In this document: positions 45,428-58,128 of the stretch, piece by piece
Layout of the letters: each line of letters opens with the position of its first letter
Position numbering within the stretch: position 1 is the stretch's first letter
NCBI GenBank assembly: GCA_014218235.1
Contig: CM024757.1
Location: 149,929,371 to 149,993,370 of the forward strand
Reading direction: 5' to 3'
DNA: 64,000 nucleotides
Origin: Colocasia esculenta
Taxonomy: Eukaryota; Streptophyta; Magnoliopsida; Alismatales; Araceae
Position numbers and translations under genes: made by a program
The notes under the pieces: model-generated
What the model was told of the DNA's origin: nothing
Database searches by the model: none
The model's input: the letters and a program-made list of their open reading frames with translations, nothing else

Positions 45428-46266
45428 TTAATATACCCCTTTCCTTTTATGCCCCCCTTTGTAGGGCAGCAGATGAGGAAGGGACACATTCATTGGTTCT
45501 GGATTCTTGGGAAGGTTCCCTTTGTCTTTCTGGCACCTGGCCTCTTTGGGGGACTTGTCGTTCCGTTGGAGCTTGTCTCCTGAATGCATGTGCATTTTCT
45601 CTTCCCACCAAAGATTTAATGACCCTGATCCTCTAGAATTCTTAAGCTTCTTCCTTGGTGACCCACACCCTCTTAACACGAGGTGGTGTATATTTCTCAC
45701 ACCTTTCATGGCTGACCTTCAGTTTCTTGAAAACGGCTTTATCAAGTTCGTCGTATTTAATTTTAGCTTTTGTCCATTACTTCTTCACATTTTTTACTTT
45801 AAAGCTTGCTTGTTCTACCATACTTTAGGGAGTATGCCAAATTGGCTCTTCACTAGTATAGATGTCACATGTCGCTCTGGTGGTATCATGGTCTCACTTC
45901 CATCCAAACGGATGCGAAAATTGCCCACTAGCACAATTTTACCGGAGCTTGATATGCCACGTGTGGCTGCCTTTTGCTTTGGCCTATACCTTCTTTTCTT
46001 TTCTTTGCCGGTAGGGCCAGCAACATTGATGACATAAACATTGAAAGCCTGAGAAAATTTGGCTCCATCAGCTTGAGCCTCTTCGCATCTTTTGATTGCT
46101 TGGTTCATCCTGCAGGTATTAGCCTCCGCAGCTGGTACCACGCCGAGGAAATATGGGGATCCCACTACTGGAGGGAAATCCCCAAGTAGTCAAATCCATG
46201 CTTCATGTGGTTTTGGACTACGAGTGGGCCAAAGAACACACCAGGAGTATGGGTTGCATTCGCCAT
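45428..46266 (-). pseudogene. Tat-1 ORF1-like gene upstream of gag, broken
   Basis: Minus strand, ATG at 46,266: MANATHTPGVFFGPLVVQ then KHGFDYLGISLQ, stop and frameshift near 46,170, then PYFLGVVPAAEAN ... RMNQAIKRCEEAQADGAKF, and a basic C-terminal part. Tat/Ogre elements carry an extra gene of unknown function ahead of gag; position and size fit. I assign it by position and by the family-like opening, not by a known domain. Confidence 0.6.
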
Positions 46267-46356
46267 TGCAGAATTTCGACCTACACAAAACAATTATAAT
46301 GTGAGTACATCTTATTGTTAGGGTGTTGTCTGATGGAGAGATGAAGGGAAGGGAGT

Positions 46357-46373
46357 TCCCAACTGAGTCGCCA
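46357..46373 (-). other. Primer binding site of Tat-1 (tRNA-Arg type)
   Basis: On the minus strand TGGCGACTCAGTTGGGA directly after the LTR. TGGCGACTC primer sites are typical of Tat/Ogre elements, reported to use tRNA-Arg. Confidence 0.75.
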
Positions 46374-47580
46374 TCTCTATGAGAACCATTTTTTATCTTT
46401 TTAATTTATTTTGTTTGTTAAATAAATATATATGGATTATGGGTCTTTTATTTGTCTTTATTTATTTACATTGACATATTTTTTATAAGTTCGTTTGCCC
46501 TCTCCCCACTGGCCGAGACCAATGTTAATTACATCAGTGCAAAAACTGAATACCCTTGATTAACCATCAAACAACCCATTTAACACAAAAGAAATTAACT
46601 CACAATTAAAGAGAATGAATTGCACATGAAGAAAATAAGGTTGCAAGCACACAATATATATTTTTTTGGAATTTTTCTTATATTCATTTTATTTTTATTT
46701 ATTTTAATCTATTTTTTATTTTTGGTTTTAATTTAAATTATTTTATTTTATTTTATTTTATTATTTTCATCATTTATTTATCAAAATTATAATTATATAT
46801 TAAATGAACATTTTTATTTATTTACTTATTTTTAAGAGTTTATTAACTTAAGATGGATTGAAAATGATGTGATTCATGATTTGTGTGTTACTTTGAAATT
46901 ATTATTAATTAAATCAAAATGATTATGAATATTTTATCAAACTTTATCAAAAAACTAATTGATTTGGTTAAGAATTTAATTAATGAAGAGCATAGAGTAA
47001 ATGTTACATAACATATAATTGCACATATCCAATATGATTAAAGTAGTGAGATTAGCCTAATAGGCCCATTAATATGTCAAGCAAAAGAGCATATGTGGAG
47101 GTACATCAAATGTCGGCTCATTAATCCCACTAGACCCATTAAGCCTTAAGCAACATGAACATGGTCATTTAATAAGTCATGGCATAAAATGCACAAGTTT
47201 AGCCCAATAAGTAAATATGTCCCAATAAACAAGTTCGGCCCAATAAGTAAGTCCAATGAACCTTTTAAGACTTGAGAAAATAATATTGTGCTTTGCATAA
47301 TTTTTTTAGGGTTGTCTGATAGATTCTCTCTCTTAGACCGTCTTATAGTCTTCAGAAGCCTTGTTTCTTTTTCCAGTTCCAAAAAACCTCCCTATGGCCT
47401 TGGGCGCCCCTATCCTTTTATAGGGAAAGGGGGAGAGACCCCATTCCGACAAGTTTGCACCGTTTCAGCAAGTTTGCGTACCCATACCGGCATGTTTGAG
47501 AGAGTTGTTCCGGCAAGTTTCACTTGGCATTTTGTATTTTTCCCTTTGGCTTTTTCTACTTTTTCTTTTTCTTCCTTTTT
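46374..47580 (-). repeat. Tat-1 5' LTR, proximal part (outer limit not found)
   Basis: AT-rich sequence that ends, in minus reading, GGTTCTCATAGAGA next to the primer site. A TATA box (CTATAAAAGG, 47,414-47,423 on the minus strand) with purine/pyrimidine-rich flank suits a promoter. The start of the LTR cannot be placed: no TG..CA pair or second LTR copy is in the window. The right limit given is approximate. Confidence 0.6.
47414..47423 (-). promoter_or_regulatory. TATA box of Tat-1 LTR
   Basis: CTATAAAAGGATAGG on the minus strand, about 1.04 kb before the primer site. Confidence 0.6.
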
Positions 47581-48140
47581 TTCTTTAGTGTGATTTTTGG
47601 AAAGAGAAAGAGAGGAAGGAGGGAGAAGGAGACCGTGGTCTCCTGTCTCTCTCTCCTTCTCTTCGCGATCTAGGCAGCAGCGGCAGGTGAGGAATGCGGT
47701 GGCCTCTTCTCCTCCTCCTCCCCTTCTTCTTCTTCCCGCGATGGCAGAGCAAAGTAGAGGCGACGATGGCAGGCCCAGGCAGAAGGCGACAGTGGCAGGC
47801 CCAAGCAGGGGTGGCAGCAGCGCAGGCAGAAGGTGGCGGCGGAAGGCCAAGTAGGGGCGACGGTAGGCCCAAGCAGGGGCGGCGGAGGCTGCAGCCCAAG
47901 GCGGCAGCGGCAGGCCTTCCTCCTTCTCTTCCACCAGTGACAGTGGCAGGAGATGTAAGGTTCTCCCCTCTTTTTTCTTTTCTTATCCTCAAAAGGAAAA
48001 CCGGATCAAATCTATTGCAACACATGTTAACTAACAAAATAGCTGAAATTAAAGGCTTCACAAAAGCATGACACATACCTGCAAATCTTCCTACCAACAG
48101 AAGGAACTATCTATAGGTAGCTAACATACAAAATCTTCTC
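47581..48140. other. GC-rich block, no supported gene
   Basis: GGCAGGCCCAAGCAGGGGCG-like units repeat loosely between 47,770 and 47,900. Both strands have open frames of extreme Ala/Arg/Pro/Gly composition, which is expected from GC content alone. It may belong to the outer Tat-1 LTR or to another insertion. Confidence 0.4.
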
Positions 48141-49309
48141 CGGGGATTAACAATGGTAACAAGCAAAAAAGAAGAAAGGAAAGCAAGAAGTATATACATC
48201 TGTTGTACTGTGAAAAAAGAGAGGACAGGTGCATGCACTGAAGAGACTGAAACAACAAAGACATTCATGCATTGTTTTCAATAAAATAAATAATATAGAT
48301 AAATATGTTGACAACACTATACTTAGATATGATAGATGCCCATGTTTATGGGGAGCTACGTACAGGGCAATGGTCTTCTGCCCACTACGCCGAAGAACCC
48401 AATAAAAAAAAAAAATCACGTTGACGTGATGGGTACCAATTTGGGGGGGGTGCCCCCCGCTGTGTGGGCTAAGTTGTTCTCTATGGAAAACCATACGAGC
48501 TCAAGCAAATAAAGGCAAAGCATGTGTTATTAAAAAATTCTCAAGGATTAAGGGCTATTATATTCTCCTCTTTCTAGGTTTCCATGCCTTTGAAGAATGC
48601 CCTGATAGAGGTACCTAGCATCAACAGCCATGCAAGTTTTAGCTTATTATGAGAATGATTAGGGTAAGTGAGAGGCGACGGGGGACGAGGGAGTGGGTGA
48701 TGAGGGTAAGGGGGTAGGGGAGGGGATGCGGAGGGTGGCCGCGGGGGGTTGGGGGTGCAGGACGGGGGGGGCGCATTGTGGTGGACGAGAAGTAGGGCGC
48801 AAAATTTTTTTTTTAGTTTAGCCATTTTTCTTGTCATGGATTCCATATAAATATATATACACGTAACATTTTTCTTTTGACTGCACATAAGATATATATA
48901 TATTGTTATATTTATCATTATTATATATTTCATTATATTATACATATTTAACTTGATTTAACTATACATATTTACATTTGTATAAATATTATATATTTGA
49001 TGCACTTGATCATTATATGTTTGTATGTATATAAATATATGAATACATACTTAACTACATTACATGCAATATTTTTGATCTATTTATATTGATATAGTAT
49101 ACTCATTAGCATATGACTTGTCTAAATAAAAAATAGATTAGCCTATTATCACATGTTTAGCATATTAATGTTAACATTTGTCAATGGATTTAAATGTGTA
49201 TTTAATGGTAATATTTATGCAACTTATCTAAATAAAAAATCCATAGATTTAAATTTTAATTACTCATGTTTAATATAATATGTTAACATTTGTCAACATA
49301 TCTAAATAT
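48141..49309. other. Unresolved repeat-rich stretch
   Basis: G-rich low-complexity sequence at about 48,660-48,800 followed by strongly AT-rich DNA (48,840-49,300). No gene or element end recognised. Confidence 0.4.
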
Positions 49310-49592
49310 GTGATTTAAGCCGCTAACTATCCTGAAATTCTGTCAACAGCTCCAAGAAGTTGCTGACAAATGTTGCATATGTCAACGATTGTAATGAACT
49401 GCTGACATATCCTAAACATATGTCAACGGCTCAAGGGGTCTCAACTGTAGACAAATATTAAGATCGTTCAACAGGTACATTCAGTAGCTACATATGTAAA
49501 CATTTCTCAGCGGCTCTTCTTAGCCGCTGACATAAGTTACATATGGCAGCAAATATGTTCAGCCGCTGACAAATTTTATTTTTCTTGTGGTG
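49310..49592. mobile_element. One end of a second CACTA-like element
   Basis: TTTCTTGTGGTG at 49,581-49,592 resembles the reversed CACTACAAGAAA terminus (one difference). Inside it, about eight copies of (A)GCCGCTGACA/TGTCAACGGCT-like motifs lie in both orientations within 280 bp, as expected of a subterminal region. The opposite end was not found, so its length is unknown. Confidence 0.55.
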
Positions 49593-51333
49593 TCATTATT
49601 GTATGATTTACTTGTTTTAACATAGGGAGAAAAAAATGATAGATTTGAAAGTTAAATATGATGATTTGCTTGTTGGAACACAAGGGGAAAAAGGAAAAGA
49701 ATGATTTCATAAGTGATGAACTTTTTTACTAAGTTTTGGATATAGGGATAGTAAGAGGAAAACTTGGAAAGGAGAGTGATTGATACTAGTGCAAGGAGAT
49801 AACTAGATTTGACATGAGGACAAAAGAGGTAGAATCTCGGCCTTCTACCCCAATTTGTAAGGCCTCACTATTAAAGCTCAATCCAATAGGCGAAAGTTCA
49901 GTTACTAGATAGGAGCCCACCTTGGAGAGCCTAGATAGCAAGAAGGGCTCACAAAGTGCCACGAGTACCTAATTAACTTGCTGACCTAAAGAGGGCCTTT
50001 ATCTTGGTGTCGATGATAAGAGGATAGCTCGAGACAACAATGTAGCTCTTGAGATAACATCTCGACATACGTTAAGGTAGGAAGCTACCTCGGCCTACAC
50101 TACACCTATTCTACTGATGGACCTTAGCCCCGCAAGTAGATTTTCACCCGGCAAGCCTTTATCCCAATAGCTAATAAGTCCAAAAGATACTTAACTCGAT
50201 AAATAGATCTTAGCTCGGAATGTCCTTAGCCTGGCAGAGTCTTAGCTTGATGGAAGTGAAGCGGTGGACACTCCTACCTAATTTGTCACATCCCAAAAGT
50301 AAAATTTCAGAACTTGATAGTTGCATCATTCATGTCCATTAGAGCAAGAACAAATAAAACATCTAAATATGGAGAGTAAATTCCAATAATTCCAAAATGG
50401 ATAAAATGTAATTTTATTGATAATTCAAATTATAATCTTGACTACTCAACTGACTCATTTCTCTAACATAACATTAATTCTAATGTATCATACTAACTAA
50501 GCTCGACTCAAAGAAAAGGAAATTTGTCCTCTAAGATCTGTTGGTGCAGTCGATCACTTTAGTTTGCTTCTCCTCATCTAAGCTAATTGAAAATATTTAA
50601 GCAATAATAGGTGAGCGAGAAGATGATTAGAAATTGTATCTTTTGAATCATGCATAGTTCACGTAGTTAACATATTAACATGGGAGTAAGTACTATCATG
50701 ATGCATGTTAAACATAAGCCAATTCGATCAATAATCCGATGTATCCATAGACTTAACTAGTAAGATAGAATTCTAATCAAGAAGAGTAATGAAAAAGGTT
50801 CTTAAGATGGTCATATTGGGCTCAAGAGGTGGCTCCCTCTATGTGGTACTTTTTCCTTTCGACTTGAAGAGGTGGATTTCGTAGAGTAGCACTTTGCCCC
50901 GCATGGCACAAAGAAGTAATAACAAGAGATATTCTAGTAGCAAGGGAAAACATTCATATATCAATGTGAGCATAATAATAGATTGGCCATAAACAAATGA
51001 ATTCCTAACAAAACACCCACTCCAAGCCAAGTAGGATAATCATATTATTCATATCTTTCATATTAGAAGTAAACGAATTATTTAGACCAAATATTGCATA
51101 TCATATCAGTGTAATGCCACACTATAAGTCAATTACTCTCGCAATTATGAGTACTTCGAGCACTCCTTCAGGACCAGATAGGGCCCTTATTTACATAGAC
51201 ATTGCGGTGGACCGAAGTCTCACATAAATTACCAAATAACACCGTATAATAAATAATGACCAAATAGAAATCAAATTACTTATGCTCATGTAATCCAAGA
51301 TATAAAACTATATTACAATTCATGATTGATTTT
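49593..51333. other. Unresolved, probably retrotransposon-derived DNA
   Basis: No coding signal. TGTCACATCCCAAAAG near 50,297 looks like a gypsy LTR terminus, but no partner end or target duplication was found. Confidence 0.4.
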
Positions 51334-54183
51334 TGTAGCGACCCTTCTCGCTCGAACCCGTTAACCCACTAATGAGTCCAACCCAACTATGCCTCTTGCA
51401 AACAAGTCGGGTTTCTGGCCCTGAGTGTGTCAACTTGGAAGTTTTTGGCTTTGAGTTGGAATGACCTAGTGCCTTCGTTGTAGTTTCGTCGGGGTTGGTG
51501 GCCGCGTTCTTGTCGCAGTCTACCTAGAGGGCGCGTTCTCGTTTTCTATCACGGTTGGTCGTTTGAGAGCGACACTAGGTATTCGCTAGGGGTACGTGTC
51601 TTTCGGAGATACGGGACACTTGATTAGTGTCGCAGTACCCCTATAGGGAGCAATGGCATTGCGGCCTATGGGGATGACGCATTCTCTTTGCCGTGGTTTT
51701 TAAGTGTTGGGGCACCGGCAATGCAAGGGTTTTGCCCTTTGCTCCTCCAAGCGAGCTCCCAGCAGCAGCTTCTTACGGGTTTGAGCTACGTCAATGTTTG
51801 TAGTGTGTTGTGGCACCAGATTTGCGTAGGAGGAGGCGGCCAGATGACGTGAAGACCCCAATGGGTGGTGTTCTTCGCCGTTTGGTAGGGTTTCTCTTGC
51901 TCTTTTAGTTTCTTGCTAGTTATTTGATGTTCTTCAGCTAGAATAGATGTGGTTGTGTGTGTGGATGGGTGTTTACTCCAATTTAGTTGTGTTTCTTGAG
52001 TTTATAATGCTAGAGATCATGTGTAAGTGTTGTTTAGATTTAATTGAGATGTTTTAATGGGTTTTCTATGTGGGGTGGAGCATGTTTGGGGTCGTTTTCA
52101 TGTGAGGAATGGTTACAATTGAATGAATGTATGGTTTGAATGGCTTGCATGTGTTTTCTAGGTTGAAGTCGCACACTCGAGTGTTCTATCTGAGATCGCG
52201 GTCGGGTTGTGGGGTGCGATGATGTCGCAGTCCTTCGATAAGGCGTGACAAGCACCGGCATTGCGATCGGGTGGTCCGACGTGATGATGTCGTAGTCCCT
52301 CAATAGGATGCGACAAGCGTTTGGCATGGTGGTCCATTGGTTTACCATATTTTGGTGGCAGCCTTTGTGTAGGGCATTCACTGCTGTAGTGCAGCAGTGG
52401 CTCCGGTTTGAGTGTTGATTGGTGTTGAATAATGTGGGTCCTGTGTGGGCCATGCTTTAATGTTATTTGTTAGTTTAATATAGTTTACTAATGTGAATGT
52501 GGTGTGGATATGAATTGAATAAGATTTGAGTAGCTCTTTATGTATGTTAAGTATTATGCATTCTCTTGCAGTGTGATCTTCTTAGACTTAGGGTAGACCC
52601 TCTGGGTCACCTATACCTCAGGTGAGGATCTAGCAAGGTGTGTATATGGGTTTAATGCATGGTTTAATGATGGTTGGAAATGGACTACAGGGTTATGTGG
52701 TACTCGAGTTTGATCAGTTGTGGACTATGTGGTTTACCGTGTTCAATGGTCCGACGCTTATTCCAGAATGACTCTTCAGTTGGGTACCCCATGTTCCTTG
52801 TGAGCCAGGCACGTTATGCTCGGGGTTTGTCCTGGTACTGTGTGTAGCACAGAGGTCTGTGTCATCTTTCTGGACACTCTCACTCGTTTGTTGAGTAGCC
52901 CATCAGGCTGAGGGAAAGACGGCAGTGGGGCAGCGACTTGTGGTGGGTTGTTGTTCTTTTCAGTAGCTTGTAGCGCGCTCGTGGTTGGGGGATGGACACC
53001 AGTAGACGTATTGGTCCCCAGCTAGTCTCATGATTCCAGTGCCTCTCTTTAGTGAGCTTCAGTCGGAGTCCCTAGAGATGCCAGGCATGGGTCTACAGTC
53101 TGTGTGGATTGCAATGTGGTGTTGGTTGGTCTCCATAGTTTCCTTGTACTTGTAGAGTTAGAGCTACGGTTGGACGTTTGTTTGTGGTCACAAAACTGGG
53201 AGTGCTTTCTTGTGGTTCTTGTCTGGAGTAGGTTCTGGGTTGGCCTACCTAGTACCTTGGTTCGAGTGGTAGCATCGTTCTTTCTAACTCGGTTTCCTAG
53301 CAGTCAGGTGATGTGATGTTGTGGTACCAATTGTGGTGTTTACACCGATATGTTGCATAATAAGGTTTATCTGGTTTATGTTAATAGTATTCATTTCTTA
53401 GTTTCCAGTTGGTTTAGCCTAATGAGCTTGTGGTTAGGGCTGTGTTGAGAGTTAACCGGTGGTTCAATATGTTCTGGTTTTGGTTTGCTTTGATGTTGCA
53501 TGTGATTGAAGAGTTGGGTTGCATACCCTATGCTTATTGGCCTTTCTTTCTCCCGCTTCTCGGAGACTGGTTCTATGGCTTATTGAGCTGTTGTTTTAGT
53601 TGTTGTAGAGGGCTGGTCTACTTTTACTAGTCCTACTACTTCTCTTACTTTTGTTATTTGTGTGTGTGCTTCGTTGGTGTTGCTGGAAACATGTTTTTAC
53701 TTTCATGACTCGTGCTACTATTGTTGCCAGTGAGACCCTGTATGGTTGAGGTCTTAGTTCCTCCGTGTGTATCTGCTTGTTATTTTAGAGAGACTTCCCA
53801 ACTGAGCCAGTGACTATTGAACCTCACACCCCTACAGACCTTTTTCAAGTGTTGTGCGGCTGTCGTGGGTTGCAGAGGCATGTGGCGGGCTTGTACCTCC
53901 AGTAGTTGAGTCGTTGTGTAAATGTGTGAGTTGTTGCTCCCTTAGGGTATGCCCCAGGTAGTTGTACTTTTCTTTTAGACATATAATTATGAAATGGGAT
54001 AATGTAATTTGTTTATAAATGAGTATAAGAGCAGTTACTTTCCTGGTTTTGTACTTGTGAGATTGTCTTTTATATTCTTACTAGTCTGTGTATGAGCTAT
54101 CCTTTGTGAGACTTCGATTTGTTCGTGAGAGGCGGGTCTGGATATAGAGTCATATTGGGTATCAATATTGTAGGATCGCTATA
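51334..54183 (+). repeat. Gyp-4: gypsy LTR, plus orientation
   Basis: It starts TGTAGCGACCCTTC and ends GGATCGCTATA, imperfect inverted termini like the other gypsy LTRs here. The middle and end parts match Gyp-5 in reverse: GGGGACCAATACGTCTACTGGTG-like sequence near 52,990-53,020 on the minus strand against 54,925-54,950 on the plus strand. I could not find a target duplication, so it may be a solo LTR with a decayed duplication or one side of a rearrangement. Confidence 0.7.
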
Positions 54184-56225
54184 GATACCATTACATTGTC
54201 CGTAAGAATATAAAGAGAACATTAAACATACCCGAGCTTGCATATATTTACACAGTCTCACACATATTTACATGAACTATACATAGTTGTTGTTCCATTA
54301 TAAGTCAAGAGAAAGGAAAGTACAGCATCCTGGGCATACCCCGAGGTGAGAAACAAAAAGAGAATTACACTACTGGTGGATCTATTCCTCCTCCACTACG
54401 AAGGGGCTCGGAACTAGAAGACAGATGTGAATCCTTCTGCTCACCCTCACTTGAAAGGGGGAAAGCAGGGGTGTGAGCCTCACAAGTCACTGGCTCAGTA
54501 GGGCAATTTCCCCGAAACTGTAAACAACAAGAACAACTAGAGAAGCAAGAGTAACTAATAGCAAGTGAGCTACTTATAGAAATAAATGAACAATTATATA
54601 TGTACCAAAAATAACTATACCACAAGGTACTGTAAATAAAATGGCAACATACGTACAAGTGTATGAGCTAGTGAGGAACAATGCCACACTCTGATCACAA
54701 AGACTGGTTCGCGACACCAGCCACTGACCCAAACCAGTAACACCAGACTACCCCTCAGTCTCGCAGTTGCAGATGAAAGGTCTAACTATGGATCCACATC
54801 TACAAGTGAAAAAATTGTGGAGACCAACCAACACCACCTGTAGACACCAGCTACAGACCCACGCCTTACACCACTAGGGATTCCAGAGTCCCTAGAGAGA
54901 GGTAGTGGAAACACTGGACTAGCTGGGGACCAGTACGTCTACTGGTGTCTGTCCCCCAACCACGAGCGTGCTACAAGTGATCACACTCCAACACCACAAG
55001 TCGTTGCCCTAATCATCTTTCCCTCAGTTGGATGTACTACAACTCAACAGAAGAGAAGTGAGGGTGTCTTGGAAGACGACATAGACCTTGACAGTACACA
55101 TCATATCGGGGAAACCCCGAGCACACACAGGCCTAGCTTACAAAGAACCTGGGGTACCCAACTGAGAGGTATCTAGGAAAGCGTCAGACCACCTTACTCA
55201 ATACCACACACACAATTCATAAATCATGGTAACCACGACTTAAACATTACGACAATAGATCCATTAGACATCCACCATCTACAGAAACTAGCCACACAAT
55301 GCTTACTGGAAGACTGACGTGTCAAGAGGATAGGTTGTGACACTATCGTGTCCACCCGATGCTCCACGACAAGAAGCCTTAACACATCGGCCAAGTAGGA
55401 CGTCTTACCATCGCATCTACCCGACTAGACGTGTTACCAAGCCGGAAGCCCTGCTCTGCCAAGACACAACTAAAGCACCAAAACTCATTCTACAAAGCTT
55501 AAACATCACCTCCAACGTCAATACGTCATGCAATAACCGCTAATCGTGCTAACCAATCTAAACTTACCTCTTCCTTACTATCACATGCTTCATATTGAGC
55601 AATTAATCTACAGAACATACTATAATAAATTTAAGGAGATAACCACATGCTCAAGCACTCCAAACCATCCAAACATGCTCAAGAACACTCTACTCATCTC
55701 CAAACTGAAGAACATCTCAAAGACTACGAGAAACTCGAGCAAATGGGATGCCACCCTACCAGAACACGAAGAGCACACCCGTTAGGGTCTTCTTGTGATC
55801 TTGCCACCTCCTACTCGCCCAGAGCACTTCAGAAACCACCTTCAATCGGTTAAGAGCTCTCCTCTAAACAAAATCACCACAGAGCCTCTCCTGAAAACAA
55901 GAATAGGGTAAAACCCTGCTGGGTCGGAGGGAGAAACAAAACCCCTGCAGCTGACTAGAACACGTCACACCACTAGGACGCCTCACTAATGTGTCTAGTC
56001 CAGACAACGCGACAGCTGCCACCTGCCAACACTTATGCATCGACCTTGCCCAATGAGTTATTAAAGCCTCGCACTCCCAGGTCGCGATAGCAAACAGAAG
56101 CCCGGAACCTCAAACAAATTCAAACTAAAACATGTTAAACACAATAACACACATACCATGATATTCCACACTCCGACCACACTCCGAAACCTGATAAATT
56201 GGATCCGGAACGTCGGGTCACTACA
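54184..56225 (-). repeat. Gyp-5: 3' LTR of a chromovirus, minus orientation
   Basis: On the minus strand it starts TGTAGTGACCCGACG directly after a polypurine-like GGTGGTAG tract and the pol tail at 56.3 kb. It runs to about 54,190, where it meets the end of Gyp-4 before its own expected end, so about 100 bp or more of its 3' side is missing here. Confidence 0.75.
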
Positions 56226-56312
56226 TTACTACCACCTAAAAAGGAATTTCATCCTCGAAATTCAGAAAGAAGCCAAACATATAGAACTACCACTTAAAAA
56301 GTTTTAAAAGCT
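56226..56312 (-). other. Chromovirus 3' untranslated part and polypurine tract
   Basis: Minus strand GAATTTCGAGGATGAAATTC followed by CTTTTTAGGTGGTAGTAA up to the LTR; the GAATTTCGAGGA block is typical of chromovirus 3' ends. Confidence 0.7.
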
Positions 56313-56555
56313 TACTGAAACAAGTATGGATATGTTTGTTTCATTTCATCTGCTTTTCGATGTATCCTCACCTCCTTGTCTGTTCTGCCATCTAACCTTT
56401 ACCAGCTCAATTTCCTTGTTTCTCAATTTCTGGGTTCTTCTTCCTGTGATTTGTAATGGATGCTCTGTCATGGAAATGTCAAGTTGTAAGTCATCTCAAG
56501 TACAACTAACCACATGAGATGGATCACAAATATACCTCCTCAACATAGAAACACG
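56313..56555 (-). pseudogene. C-terminal pol with chromodomain of a chromovirus (Gyp-5)
   Basis: Minus strand: LRRYICDPSHVV, then DISMTEHPLQI, KLRNKEIELVKVRWQN and, after a frameshift, EMKQTYPYLFQ and a TAA at 56,315-56,313. This is the known end of Tekay/Del-type chromovirus polyproteins: the tether segment and a chromodomain (VKVRW ... ATWE-like region) that guides integration to heterochromatin. Lesions are one TGA after VVSCT and a frameshift near 56,345. The upstream part of pol is cut by Sire-5 at 56,556. Too broken for a simple frame search, hence easily overlooked. Confidence 0.8.
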
Positions 56556-58121
56556 TGTTGAGCAAAATGTTCTTAAAACTGTTGAACAACTATCTTAAGA
56601 ATTGTTGAACAAAAATACTCAGAAAACATTGTTGTGCAATTATCTTTTACAAATACTTGATCATTGTGTTTTTGCTATGAAAAAATCTTTTAAACAAATT
56701 TATTGAATTATACCACACTTTATTTTGTATGAAAATTAATGTGTTTTAGTAAAGGCATACATGTACTATACCATACAATCTCTAGTGATATGTATGTGTG
56801 TCAACTCACAGGACCTAAGTGTCAACACTGTCACATATGATAAGAAATTTTTTCTAAGTCCACAACGTATACTGAATACTACTGACTCCAACTCCTGGAA
56901 AGTCAAAGTAGGCTATCGATGTTGTGAACTACTAGTTTCACTGCGACTCTTCAAAAGTCGAAGTGATATGGTTCACTCCGACTCCTCGAAAGTCAAAGTG
57001 ATCTGGACTCTCCGGCTCCTTGAAGACAAGTAGTCTAGCTTCACTCCGACTCCTCTAAGTCGAAGTAATATGGGCTCACTCTGACTCTTCGAAAGTCGAA
57101 GGGATCTAGTTTCACTCTGACTCTTGTAAAGTCGAAATATTACAGCCTTACTTCAACTCATGAAAAGTCGAAGTATGACCGATTTCTGAACAAACTTGAT
57201 TGACTCGACTTTCAAGAAGTTGAAATTTTCTTTTTCCAATCAATCTCACTCTGACTCTCCTAACAGTCGAAGTTTAGTATTATTCTTGTCTTGATTATTC
57301 TTCACTCCGACTATTTAGAAGTCGAAGTATAACATCAACTTCTGTGTAATCACACATTTGTTATTCTGTTACAGAACCTATTGCTCTTATTTATCTTAAT
57401 CATTTCAACATATTATATTTATTCCATAGGATCTGTTAAAGAACAAAAGTCTCATGTATGACTCACAATATAAATTTCATCTCTCCTATTGAATTCAAAT
57501 ATTCTAATAGGCGGGAAAATGCGTATTTAAAATACTTATGTTTGAAATCTTGTTGAAATTCTAAAGATTCATTTAATGAGTTCTCTTACTCTTTGTTAAG
57601 AATATAGTTCTATCTCTATTGGATAGATACTAAACAGTAAATGCAATGGTAGGTATAAGCAGCATGGGTTATCTGTCAGAACTCACGTACCACATCTCCT
57701 TTTCTGTCAGAACTTCCTTACTTTTAGGAAAAGTCTTGTATTCCCCATACTACTGTTTGTTTGTCCTTAAATGCTCTAAACATATGTCCTTCTGAAGTTC
57801 TTTAAACTTTACATATATTTTTATCTCACCTACCTCCCAAAGGACAGAGGTATTTGTGTTTTTCTTGACCTTGCAGATATTTGGCTACCTACTGAAGCAC
57901 ACGTATGTTCAGTCAAGTATAGAGATTGCAGTCATTTAATGAAGCTGTCTCATAGAGCCATGAAGCTATCTGCATAACCTGAAGCGTTGAGACTCTAAGA
58001 GCTAAAGAAACAATGGTCATCTCCGAAAGCTCAAGGTCTGAACACCCAGAATGAACGACTATCTTTCAAACGGCTATTTTCAAACAGTCAATTTCAAATG
58101 GGAAGCTCAAATCTCTGATGC

Positions 58122-58128
58122 ATATATA
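58122..58128 (+). promoter_or_regulatory. TATA box of the Sire-5 LTR
   Basis: GCATATATAGGAGC, about 800 bp downstream of the palindrome cluster. Confidence 0.55.

Noticed and set aside
47410..48097. Ala/Pro/Arg-rich frames that could suggest a host gene exon
   Set aside because: Both strands are open at once, composition is repetitive, and no conserved protein is recognisable.
48386..48411. CACTACGCCGAAGAACCC as the left end of the CACTA-like element ending at 49,592
   Set aside because: CACTACG is a known kind of CACTA terminus, but it does not match the right terminus CACCACAAGAAA beyond four bases.
52040..52453. 137-codon minus-strand frame
   Set aside because: Lies within gypsy LTR Gyp-4, His/Thr/Pro-rich, no domain.
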